Of a DNA stretch of 64,000 nucleotides, positions 39,291-50,761 are shown piece by piece. Position 1 is the stretch's first letter. Each line of letters opens with the position of its first letter. Source of the stretch: Collinsella aerofaciens (GTDB lineage: Bacteria; Actinomycetota; Coriobacteriia; Coriobacteriales; Coriobacteriaceae); assembly GCF_005844325.1 (NCBI RefSeq), contig NZ_SPFY01000003.1, forward strand, positions 1-64,000. Direction: 5' to 3'. The notes beneath the pieces are model-generated. The model ran no database searches. It was given only the letters and a program-made list of their open reading frames with translations, and was not told the DNA's origin. The translations under genes and the position numbers were made by a program.

Positions 39291-41131
39291 TGACCGATCT
39301 TGCATCCACCACACCACAATCACTCGGTCGCGATCCCATGGTCGGCCTGCGCCTGGCGCGTGTCGACGGGTTTGAGCCGGCCATTGCGCTCGGTCAGGAC
39401 GAACTGCCTGCCTATCTGCGTCGTTTTACGATGCTGTTTGCCGACGATGCCACCATGCGCCGTGGCGGTATCGGCCGCGTGACGCGTGCCGTCAACGCCC
39501 AAGGCGAGGCCGTGGCACTCAAGCAGCTCATCTTGCCGACGCGCGATGAGTTTGACGACGATGCCGCTCACGAGGCGCTGGTCGCCAAGTTCAAGGCGGC
39601 GTTTCGCGAGGAATACGAATGCCATCGCGCCCTTTCGGGCCTTAAGGGCTTTCCCCGCCTCTATGGCTGGGGCGAGGTCGACGGTGTGCCTGCAATTGTC
39701 ATGGAATGGGTCGAGGGCGAGACGCTTGCCCGCTTGCGTTCGCGACTCGCCGTGGACGATGCCGGACGCCTGTCGCCGCTTGTGGCGGCGCGTCTGGGTC
39801 GCGACCTGTTCGATCTGCTCTGCCGTATGAGCCTGGTGGGCGAGGGCTTTGTCCATCGCGATATCTCGCCCGCTAATATTATGGTGCGCACGGCGCGTCT
39901 ACCGCTTGACCGGCAGCTTGCCGAGGGCACCTTTGACCTGTGCCTGATCGACTTTGGCTCGTCGCTGGCGCTTGAGCCTGCGTCGGCCGTGGCCGGTACC
40001 GGCGGCAAGGCGTCGTTTACGGAGCGTTATGCGACGCTGCGTCGCGCGACGGTGGCCTACGCTCCGCCCGAGATGCTCACCGACGATATTCCCGACCTGC
40101 GCGCTTTGCGTATGTCGCCGGCGATCGACGTCTATGCCGCGGCAAGCACGGTTTACGAGCTCATTGCCGGCGTCGCGCCATACGAAGCCGCGCCGAGCAC
40201 TTCGGGCGCCTCGGGTTCGCGCAAAAGGACGCGCGACATCGCGAGCCCCTACCGTCTCAAAATGGACACGCGGCCCGACTATCCCATTGGTGCCCATGCG
40301 CCCGGTTGTGATTTGACTCAGCTGCTTCGTCGTGAGCCCGATGTGGCGCTCGCCGCGGCCGAGCAGGCCCAGCAGCTAGGGCTTGAGCCGGATTCCGAAG
40401 AGCTACGCGATGCGCTGGCGTTTGTCGATGCCCAGCTGTTCGACGTGGTGATGGCCTGTCTGTCCAGCCATCAAAAAGATCGTCCCGAGCCGGCGGCGGT
40501 CGAGGCGGCGCTCTCGGCGTTTTGTGACCACTATGCGCAAAATGTCGGTCGTTCGCTCCGCGGCGAGCCGCTCACGCCGTGCCCCATGGATGCGTCTGGC
40601 CGCGCGGTGCGTCGCGCGCTGATGGTCGGCGCGACGGTCGTCTGTGGCGTGGTTTGGGCTGTGGTCGTGGTTTCGGCCGCGCTGCTGGCGTCGGGCGCTC
40701 GCGTGACGGCGACTTTGGGATCGCTCGTGTGGTCTGGGTCGCTACCGGGTATTATTGCCGCACTGGCGTTGGCGCTGCCAGGCATAGCCGGCGTTGCCGC
40801 GGGGGCACTTGCGCGCGATCGGCGCTCGGGCTTCCTGCAGGGTGTGCTTGCGCTTTCTGCCTGCGAGGTTCCGGTGCTGGTTGTGGCTGCATGTAGCGTA
40901 TTTTCCCAACGCGCCGTGATGGGCGGCCTTGTTGCCGCTCTGGTTGCAACCTATACGCTTACGTGGTTTTTGCTTGCGATGGGCTTTGCCTTTGAACTTC
41001 CCGTTTCGGCACCGCGACGCACAAAAGCCCAGATGGCGACTCCGCTTGCCGGTGGAGCCGCAGCTGCCCGTACTTTTGGCGGACCTGTCGAAGTATCGTC
41101 CGATTCTATTTCTACGACCAAGGAGGCCTAG
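39287..41131 (+). CDS. Ser/Thr kinase-like membrane protein
   Basis: The product has 614 residues. Kinase part about 50-400: GGIGRVTRAVN P-loop, VALKQLIL lysine, HRDISPANIMV catalytic loop and DFGSSLAL (DFG present). There is a long insert between the DFG and the APPEML segment. After a linker, about five to six hydrophobic helices occupy residues 440-580 before a short cytoplasmic tail. The catalytic residues look complete, so activity is likely. It is coupled to the gene before by overlap and precedes an FHA gene by four bases. Together they would make a self-contained phospho-signalling unit separate from the pknB cluster. Confidence 0.85.
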   Translation: MMTDLASTTPQSLGRDPMVGLRLARVDGFEPAIALGQDELPAYLRRFTMLFADDATMRRGGIGRVTRAVNAQGEAVALKQLILPTRDEFDDDAAHEALVAKFKAAFREEYECHRALSGLKGFPRLYGWGEVDGVPAIVMEWVEGETLARLRSRLAVDDAGRLSPLVAARLGRDLFDLLCRMSLVGEGFVHRDISPANIMVRTARLPLDRQLAEGTFDLCLIDFGSSLALEPASAVAGTGGKASFTERYATLRRATVAYAPPEMLTDDIPDLRALRMSPAIDVYAAASTVYELIAGVAPYEAAPSTSGASGSRKRTRDIASPYRLKMDTRPDYPIGAHAPGCDLTQLLRREPDVALAAAEQAQQLGLEPDSEELRDALAFVDAQLFDVVMACLSSHQKDRPEPAAVEAALSAFCDHYAQNVGRSLRGEPLTPCPMDASGRAVRRALMVGATVVCGVVWAVVVVSAALLASGARVTATLGSLVWSGSLPGIIAALALALPGIAGVAAGALARDRRSGFLQGVLALSACEVPVLVVAACSVFSQRAVMGGLVAALVATYTLTWFLLAMGFAFELPVSAPRRTKAQMATPLAGGAAAARTFGGPVEVSSDSISTTKEA

Positions 41132-41134
41132 GTC

Positions 41135-42073
41135 ATGGCATCTCAAGTTGAGCTCACCCCATGCGGGGCCATGTTTGACATCTTTAAGCGCGCGGCGCAT
41201 CTGAGCCATATCGAGCTGTGCGGCCTGGTGCTTTCGTCCCGTCCGCTCGCCGACGGCCGCAGCCCGCAGAGCCGAGCCGCCGATCGCTCTTGGGTTTCCC
41301 GCTTTATCGTTCGCGCGCCGGTCGGCACGCTTCAGCAGCGCTACTTTGCCGAATACGGTACCTCGGCTGCGCGTATTATGTCGCAACTGGCCCTGCGCCA
41401 GCGAAATCCCATGGACTCCACGGCTGTGATCAATATGGCGTGCGGTCCTGCAGGTGAACCGATGGTACGCGCGCTCGAAGAGTGCCACCAGGACACGAAT
41501 CTCTATCGCAACGCGCTCGATCGCCTGTCCCAGGCGGCGGAACTCATGCCCGCCGAGCGCGCCGAGGCCGTGCTGGTGCTGTTTGTCGCTGTCGGTTGTT
41601 CGGCGGATGTGCGGTCCTCGGTGAACTATGCCATCGACTACGCGCACGCGACCTGTGGCGGAGGAACATCCACGCCGCGTTCGCTTGGCATGTCGATGAC
41701 CGCGGGCGAACGCGAACCCGCCCCGGCGCACCCCTTGGGCTTGCTGCGCGTGCAAAACAGTTTTGTCGTGAGCGCCCCGCGCTGGATTCAGCCGAGCGAG
41801 CAGGGTGTTGAGATTGGCGCGCTGGCCACTGGTGAGGGCGATATTACCGACGTCGGCGACGATGTCTCGGCCCGCCATGCCCATATCTGGTGCGATGCTC
41901 AAAATATCTGGCACGTCGAGGACTTGTCGTCCACCAACGGAACCGTGGTGGTAAACGGGGCCACGCGCGTCTGCATTCAGGTCGAGCCCGGCCGTTCCGC
42001 CCAACTCAATCCCGGCGACGAGCTCAAGCTCGGCGAATCCACTACCTACGCCATTCTCTTCGGTGCCCTCTAG
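41135..42073 (+). CDS. FHA-domain protein with unknown N-terminal domain
   Basis: The product has 312 residues; AAGGAGG overlaps the end of the kinase gene. Residues 1-190 are soluble, mostly helical and not recognised (FDIFKRAAHLSHIELCGLV, FIVRAPVGTLQQRYF). The FHA domain at about 215-312 reads DVGDDVSARHAHIW and LSSTNGTVVVNG. The usual GR of the first strand is replaced by ATGEGD, so phosphothreonine binding may be altered. As last gene of this operon it likely reads phosphorylation made by the kinase encoded just upstream. Confidence 0.88.
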   Translation: MASQVELTPCGAMFDIFKRAAHLSHIELCGLVLSSRPLADGRSPQSRAADRSWVSRFIVRAPVGTLQQRYFAEYGTSAARIMSQLALRQRNPMDSTAVINMACGPAGEPMVRALEECHQDTNLYRNALDRLSQAAELMPAERAEAVLVLFVAVGCSADVRSSVNYAIDYAHATCGGGTSTPRSLGMSMTAGEREPAPAHPLGLLRVQNSFVVSAPRWIQPSEQGVEIGALATGEGDITDVGDDVSARHAHIWCDAQNIWHVEDLSSTNGTVVVNGATRVCIQVEPGRSAQLNPGDELKLGESTTYAILFGAL

Positions 42074-42084
42074 CCAGTCCTGCC

Positions 42085-42116
42085 AAATGGTCCCTCCGTC
42101 CCCAAGGGATCATTTT
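42085..42116 (+). terminator. Terminator after the FHA gene
   Basis: AAATGGTCCCT and AGGGATCATTT pair (one G-T) around a nine-base loop and end in TTTT. Confidence 0.65.
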
Positions 42117-42475
42117 GCTCCCGGCAGTCACCTGAGGTAAACCTTTACCGCCCGCCTATATTTGCCGAAATTACACTTGACGGCGGGGTACAATAAACCC
42201 GCATGCGGATTTCCGTTGCGGGCGCTTCCCATCGCCGGGGCGTGCCCGGGAGCATCCGGCATGCGGCCTTTGCGGCGCTCGGTCATGTGCAAGACGGGCG
42301 GTCGGGTCTGTGGGGCGCATCAGCTGGCCCTCGCCTCGGCATGTCTTCTCTCCACGCCACGTACCTGCTGCTGAGCCTGCCTGCCAGATGATTGGAAGCA
42401 ACAGCGTAAATCCCATCACGCCAACATCCCGGCGATCGCCGGGGCCTGTATACCTATATGAGAGGAGAGGGGTAT
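42117..42475 (+). promoter_or_regulatory. Promoter and long leader of the PFOR gene
   Basis: GGGGTACAAT, with -10 box TACAAT (42189-42194), starts a leader of about 275 bases. CCGGG-GCGTG-CCCGG is one hairpin in it. CCCGGCGATCGCCGGG (42428-42443) is a perfect 16-bp palindrome 32 bases before the start codon, a possible regulator site or RNA stem near the ribosome site AGAGGAGAGG. I could not match the leader to a riboswitch class. Confidence 0.5.
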
Positions 42476-46015
<3,540 letters not shown>

Positions 46016-46025
46016 GTCTCCCACC

Positions 46026-46150
46026 GCAGGATCTGAGGGCTGACCTTCGCGGACGTCCTCGGACATGAAAGAACCCCCGCTGCGCATTATGTGCGGCGGG
46101 GGTTCTTTCGTCCTGCGGAGTGTCCGCGAAGGTCAGCCCTCAGATCCTGC
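46026..46150. repeat. Giant inverted repeat (29-bp perfect arms) after PFOR
   Basis: Arms 46026-46054 and 46122-46150 are exact complements. Inside, AAAGAACCCCCGC and GCGGGGGTTCTTT form a second perfect stem ending in T residues on both strands, a bidirectional terminator. The whole 125 bases can fold into one rod. It starts 11 bases after the PFOR stop. Confidence 0.92.
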
Positions 46151-46670
46151 TACGACTACGTCCTCAGATTGTGTGGGCGGATGAAGGACGTAGTTGGCCG
46201 GGTATTCCGTCCCTTTCGCTGTTTCGCGGCTTTGCCGCGAAACCTCGCGCCACTTTGGGGATGGATGGGGGACTTGGCTGTTGCCGCCTTTTCGGAGCGC
46301 TTCTTTATTCCTTTTGCTGGATGAAAAGCCCCTTGTTTTTGCAGGGGTGCATACTCGACTTATAAGTGCATAGAATCTCGTATAGCGCGAGTAAGATATT
46401 GCGCTGTCCGTTTTGTGTTTAGCAGAGATGTAGTTTGCATAATCCGACATAATCCTCGCTTCATTTAAATAAAGTCGCACGTAAATTACGTAGATATGTC
46501 TGAGCTGGAGTTCTGTACGCTGAGCGGACAAAAACGACCGTTCACCGTTCCGCTATTTTCAAAATGAATAAAATGAGCGATAAAGAGAATATAAACCTTA
46601 ATAAACTCGCGTATCGCACGGACGCGGGTTATTAATGGGTTGTAGGCCTTTTACAGAAAGGATTCCAGCA
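46151..46670 (+). other. Intergenic region upstream of the carbamate kinase gene
   Basis: There is no credible gene in these 520 bases. ACTACGTCCT (46155-46164) and AGGACGTAGT (46185-46194) form a perfect inverted repeat right after the giant one, and TTTCGCGG/CCGCGAAA make a hairpin near 46225-46245. The second half is AT-rich and should hold the promoter of the next gene; I could not pick a clear -10/-35 pair. AAAGGA stands before the start codon. Confidence 0.45.
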
Positions 46671-47633
46671 ATGTCTAAGCCTCTTGGCAAGCCCGATCGT
46701 ATTGTCGTCGCCCTTGGCGGCAACGCCCTCGGCAACAACCCCGTCGAGCAGATCGAGGCCGTGAGCAACACCGCCCACGCTCTCCTCGGTCTCATCGAGC
46801 AAGGCAATGAGATCATCATCACCCACGGCAACGGCCCGCAGGTCGGCATGATCCAGAACGCCTTCGCCGCTGCCCACGATGCCATCGGTACCCCCGAGAT
46901 GCCGCTGCCCGAGTGCGGCGCTATGTCCCAGGGCTACATTGGTTATCACCTGCAGCAGGGCATCGGCCGCGAGATGCACAAGCGCTATAAGCGTTGGCAC
47001 GCCGCAACCGTCGTCACCCAGATCGAGTGCGACCCGGACGATCCCGCGTTCAAGAACCCGACCAAGCCGATCGGTCCCTTCTACACCGAGGAGCAGGCCA
47101 AGGAGTTCATGGCCGAGGACCCCTCCAAGGTCTTCGTCGAGGATTCCGGCCGCGGCTGGCGTCGCGTCGTCGCTTCCCCCGATCCCAAGAAGATCGTCGA
47201 GGCCGACTCCATCCTCAACCTGCTCGACAACGAGTTCATCGTCATCGCCTGCGGTGGCGGCGGCATCCCCGTCGTCCGCGACTACGAGAACAAGGGCTGC
47301 TACAAGGGCGTTCCCGCCGTCATCGACAAGGACCTGGGCGGCGAGCTGCTGGCCGAGGACTGCGACGCCGACGTTCTGTTCCTGCTGACCGCCGTTGAGC
47401 ATGTCGCCATCAACTTTGGCAAGCCCAACCAGGAGGAGCTCGAGGACATTACCGCCGACGAGGCCGAGCGCCTGGCCGACGAGGGCCAGTTCGGCAAGGG
47501 TTCCATGGAGCCCAAGGTCCGCGCTGCCATCAAGTTCGCCCGTTCCCGCAAGGGCCGCACCTGCATCATCGGCGCTCTGGACAAGGCCGCCGAGACCATG
47601 GCTGGCCTCTCCGGTACCCGCATCCACGAGTAG
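46671..47633 (+). CDS. arcC: Carbamate kinase
   Basis: The product has 320 residues; ATG 46671 follows AAAGGA. Family motifs: VVALGGNALG at the N-terminus, THGNGPQVGM, the PFYTEEQA insert, ACGGGGIPVV and VIDKDLGGELLA, DVLFLLTAVEHVAINFG, and the C-terminal GRTCIIGALD. The enzyme transfers phosphate between carbamoyl phosphate and ADP, making ATP at the end of arginine, agmatine, purine or creatinine breakdown. No arginine deiminase or ornithine transcarbamylase gene lies nearby, so the source of carbamoyl phosphate is not seen here. Confidence 0.97.
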   Translation: MSKPLGKPDRIVVALGGNALGNNPVEQIEAVSNTAHALLGLIEQGNEIIITHGNGPQVGMIQNAFAAAHDAIGTPEMPLPECGAMSQGYIGYHLQQGIGREMHKRYKRWHAATVVTQIECDPDDPAFKNPTKPIGPFYTEEQAKEFMAEDPSKVFVEDSGRGWRRVVASPDPKKIVEADSILNLLDNEFIVIACGGGGIPVVRDYENKGCYKGVPAVIDKDLGGELLAEDCDADVLFLLTAVEHVAINFGKPNQEELEDITADEAERLADEGQFGKGSMEPKVRAAIKFARSRKGRTCIIGALDKAAETMAGLSGTRIHE

Positions 47634-47698
47634 TCTCTACTCTGTTGCCTCTCTCGTGGGCGCCAGGCAAAGCGCCCGCAAACTAGCCTCTCTTCATG

Positions 47699-47731
47699 AG
47701 CCCCGCAGTCCGCTCCGACTGCGGGGCTTTT
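47699..47731 (+). terminator. Terminator of arcC
   Basis: The perfect 12-bp arms AGCCCCGCAGTC and GACTGCGGGGCT are followed by TTT. Confidence 0.85.
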
Positions 47732-47743
47732 GCTATTCACCTA

Positions 47744-47821
47744 GTCATTGGGGACGTTCTTAAATGACTAGTCAAACAAGAGCGTCCCCAATGACCACTC
47801 ATTTAAGTCTGTCCCCAATGA
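47744..47821. repeat. GTCATTGGGGACG inverted repeat cluster
   Basis: GTCATTGGGGACG (47744-47756) and its exact complement (47783-47795) enclose a 26-base centre, and a third partial copy (GTCCCCAATGACTAGT) runs from 47811 into the stop of the next gene. ATGACTAGT and ATTTAAG/CTTAAAT also recur. It looks like a dispersed intergenic element. Only this copy is in the window. Confidence 0.7.
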
Positions 47822-48823
47822 CTAGTAGTAGGCCCACATGGCTTCGACTTCGTTGAGGACCTCTACGACGCCCCAGCGACGGGCGCTGCGGCTGGCCGAG
47901 TTGGGGTCGTAGACGCCAATCTGGTCGGCATCGTCGATGCCGTAGAGCACGATGTAGTGGCCTACGTTGGTAAACGTACCGGGGCGCACTGCGGCGATGA
48001 CGGGCGCACCCGAGCGAAGTGCTTGAGTAATCGATTCGCGATCGTTATAGAGCTGTGTTCCGTTGAGCCCCAGCTGCCACGCACCGCCTGTCATAAACGA
48101 CCACTCGGTGGCACCAGTGGGGGCGTAGTTGCCGGCTTCGGCCAGCGCGCATATATCGACCGGCGTCTTATCGGTATGGCCGGTCTTAAAGATATAGACC
48201 ATGGTGAGGCAGGTAGGACCGCAAGCGTTTTCGCGAATAGTGCCACCGGCATAGGGCAGCTCCGACCATGCGGGGTCAATTTGGTAGATGTGGGGCATGG
48301 TGCCGGCCTCCCATTGCGAGCGTGGGGTCGAGAACGCAAAGGAGTAACCGGGCGCGACGGGAGCTTTAAGCAGCTTGTCCTCGGCAGTGGGCTCAAGACC
48401 GGCTGATCCGTGGGAGATACAGGATCCCAAAAACACAAAGACGAGGCAGGCGGCGATGGAGCAAAGCGCAAGGCGTAGGCGGCGGGCCGGAAGCGCGTGG
48501 CTTGTGGTGTGCGACGCGGGGTGAGGGGAGGAATTGCCGCGATCGCGTTGAGGTCGCGAAAAGGAACGCTTGACGTAGTAGTCGGTCTTACGGCGATCGT
48601 AGCGGCGTGGCTGCGATGTGTCGGTCTGACGTTGGCGTGTGCTCGTACTCACGCGGTCTGACTGCTGCACGGTACGGCTTTGCTGCCGCGAAGAAGCCCC
48701 GGGCTGCTCTTGGGGGCGCTGCGGGTTGTCGTTGTCGGAGGTGCTTCTGGGCGTTGGCGTGGTGCGGCCGGCAAGGCGCACGCTTTGTGGCCGTTGGTCG
48801 CCGTCATTGTATCCGTATGCCAT
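47822..48823 (-). CDS. C39-like cysteine peptidase domain protein, membrane-anchored
   Basis: The product has 333 residues; ATG 48823 follows AAGGTGA. Residues 1-110 are Gln-, Arg- and Ser-rich and look disordered. A helix (LALCSIAACLVFVFLG) then anchors the protein; a Cys just after it might also be lipidated. The outer part, residues 175-333, matches C39-like peptidases: Cys in ENACGPTCLTMVY, His in VGHYIVLYGID and Asp in YDPNS. Such domains cut peptides or bind them at the surface. It stands alone on its strand and shares no operon. Confidence 0.8.
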   Translation of the reverse strand: MAYGYNDGDQRPQSVRLAGRTTPTPRSTSDNDNPQRPQEQPGASSRQQSRTVQQSDRVSTSTRQRQTDTSQPRRYDRRKTDYYVKRSFSRPQRDRGNSSPHPASHTTSHALPARRLRLALCSIAACLVFVFLGSCISHGSAGLEPTAEDKLLKAPVAPGYSFAFSTPRSQWEAGTMPHIYQIDPAWSELPYAGGTIRENACGPTCLTMVYIFKTGHTDKTPVDICALAEAGNYAPTGATEWSFMTGGAWQLGLNGTQLYNDRESITQALRSGAPVIAAVRPGTFTNVGHYIVLYGIDDADQIGVYDPNSASRSARRWGVVEVLNEVEAMWAYY

Positions 48824-49178
48824 TCGAATCACCTTGCCTCATGTGTAACTTGTCTATCCTACATAAAAAGATGCACGACACATGGGTATGTGCGCCAAAA
48901 GCCTGACAAATGGTATGAACGTTGCCGCGCCGCGCGCCAAGCGTCACGGCAACAGGTCTTCAAAAGCAGACAAGATGAAAGCGTCCAAGACGAATGACGT
49001 CTCCCGCCGTTCGTCCCAAAAACGGTGCCGCTCGTTTTGCAGTTCTGCCTTCGGTCGAGCTGCGAGCGGAGCTGCTGCGCCAAGGCCGTATCTTAAAGCC
49101 ATGGAATAAAAGCGCGCGGCAAAACAGACCGCGCAAGGGGTGACGTCAAGGGGCGTCAAAAAGGAAAGGAGGGGAACA
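48824..49178 (+). other. Intergenic region between divergent genes
   Basis: There are no genes in these 355 bases. GTTGCCG (48921-48927) and CGGCAAC (48947-48953) form a stem, and GCGCGCGG/CCGCGC another near 49102-49134, the latter shortly before the permease gene. AAAGGAGGGG serves the permease. No -10/-35 pair convinced me. Confidence 0.4.
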
Positions 49179-50630
49179 ATGGCGGACAAGAATGCAGAAG
49201 TTGCAGTCGAGGATAACGGCGATATGAAGAAAACGCTTTCGCTCTGGAACTTCTTCACCATCGGTTTCGGTGCCATTATCGGTACCGGTTGGGTTCTGCA
49301 GGTCGGCGACTGGATGGTCGTGGGCGGCGGTCCCGTTCCCGCTATGATCGCATTCCTCTTGGGTGCAATCTTCCTCGTGCCCGTCGGAGCTGTTTTCGGT
49401 GAGCTCACGGCTGCTATCCCCATCTCGGGCGGCATCGTCGAGTATGTCGATCGTAGCTTTGGCCGTACGCTGAGCTACATCACCGGATGGCTTTTGGCTC
49501 TGGGCAACGGTATCCTGTGCCCGTGGGAGGCCATCGCCATTTCGACCCTCGTGTCCGAGATGTTCGGCAGCCTGCCTGGTCTTGAGTGGCTGCGCGCCGT
49601 CAAGCTCTACACCATCCTGGGCGCCGACGTTTACCTGTTCCCGACGCTGATCGCGCTCGGCTTTGCAGCCTACGTCATCTTCCTCAACTTCCGCGGTGCC
49701 AGCTCGGCCGCCAAGCTCCAGGCCTTCCTGACCAAGGCCCTGCTCTGCGGCATGCTGCTCGCCATGGGCGTCTCGCTGTTCACCGGCTCGCCGGACAACG
49801 CCATGCCCGTGTTCTCCCGGGTCACCGGCGCTGGCGGCGGCAAGGCCGCTACCGAGGGCGCCAGCCTGTTCGCCGGCATCGTGTCGGTCCTGGTTCTGAC
49901 TCCGTTCTTCTATGCCGGTTTCGACACCATTCCTCAGCAGGCTGAGGAAGCAGCCGAGGGCCTCAACTGGAACAAGTTCGGCAAGATCATCTCCCTGGCC
50001 CTGCTGGCCGCCGGCGGCTTCTACATGGTCTGCATCTACTCGTTCGGCACCATCCTCGACTGGCATGAGTTTGTTAAGAGCCCGGTTCCCGCGCTTGCCT
50101 GCCTCAAGGGCATCAACATGCTTCTGTACCTGGCCATGCTCGTCATCGCCACGCTTGGACCCATGGGCCCGATGAACTCCTTCTACGGCGCCACGAGCCG
50201 CATCATGCTCGCCATGGGCCGCAAGGGCCAACTGCCCGAGAAGTTCGCCGAGGTCGACCCCAAGTCCGGCGCTCCCAAGCTCGCCTGCGTCGTTCTGGGC
50301 GTTATCACCGTCATCGGTCCGTTCCTGGGCAAGAACATGCTCATCCCTCTGACCAACGTGTCGGCTCTCGCCTTCATTTTCTCCTGCGGTATGGTCGCCC
50401 TCGCCTGCCTGCGCATGCGCTTCACCGAGCCCGACCTGCCTCGTCCCTACGAGGTGCCCGGCGGCAAGTTTGGCATCGGCCTCGCTATCGCTGCCTGCGC
50501 CATCATCATCGGCCTGCTCGTGATTCCGTTCTCTCCCGCCTCCCTCAACATGGTGGAGTGGAGCATCGTGATCGGCTGGTTGGCTATTGGCCTGGCCCTC
50601 ATGGCTTTCACCAATTCCCGCAAAAAGTAA
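49179..50630 (+). CDS. APC-family amino acid permease
   Basis: The product has 483 residues; AAAGGAGGGG precedes ATG 49179. Twelve or so membrane helices are visible. The family's first-helix motif (FFTIGFGAIIGTGWV) and the AAIPISGGIVEYVDRSFG segment in helix 3 place it in the amino acid-polyamine-organocation superfamily. Helix 6 carries TPFFYAGFDTIPQQAEE, typical of the YgjI/basic amino acid-type groups. The substrate is not certain. With carbamate kinase before and an amidohydrolase after it, uptake of a nitrogen compound is likely (inference). Confidence 0.93.
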   Translation: MADKNAEVAVEDNGDMKKTLSLWNFFTIGFGAIIGTGWVLQVGDWMVVGGGPVPAMIAFLLGAIFLVPVGAVFGELTAAIPISGGIVEYVDRSFGRTLSYITGWLLALGNGILCPWEAIAISTLVSEMFGSLPGLEWLRAVKLYTILGADVYLFPTLIALGFAAYVIFLNFRGASSAAKLQAFLTKALLCGMLLAMGVSLFTGSPDNAMPVFSRVTGAGGGKAATEGASLFAGIVSVLVLTPFFYAGFDTIPQQAEEAAEGLNWNKFGKIISLALLAAGGFYMVCIYSFGTILDWHEFVKSPVPALACLKGINMLLYLAMLVIATLGPMGPMNSFYGATSRIMLAMGRKGQLPEKFAEVDPKSGAPKLACVVLGVITVIGPFLGKNMLIPLTNVSALAFIFSCGMVALACLRMRFTEPDLPRPYEVPGGKFGIGLAIAACAIIIGLLVIPFSPASLNMVEWSIVIGWLAIGLALMAFTNSRKK

Positions 50631-50650
50631 CGCCTAGCCGGGGCGGATCG

Positions 50651-50679
50651 GGTGCGTGGGGCCCTCTCTCCCGCGCACC
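50651..50679 (+). terminator. Possible terminator after the permease
   Basis: GGTGCGTGGG and CCCGCGCACC pair with one G-T. No T run follows, so it may only pause transcription before the amidohydrolase gene. Confidence 0.4.
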
Positions 50680-50761
50680 GAACCCGGCACCACTTGGGTA
50701 GCTTTGTGAGGCCTTAACCCAACACGGCCTCGCCCACTATATGGATCCATAAGGAGGAACC

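Noticed and set aside
42195-42475. Known riboswitch or T-box in the PFOR leader
   Set aside because: I found no TPP, cobalamin or T-box core sequence; only simple stems are visible.
46026-46150. Insertion sequence or MITE ends
   Set aside because: No transposase and no obvious target duplication were seen, and the arms do not match the other giant hairpins.
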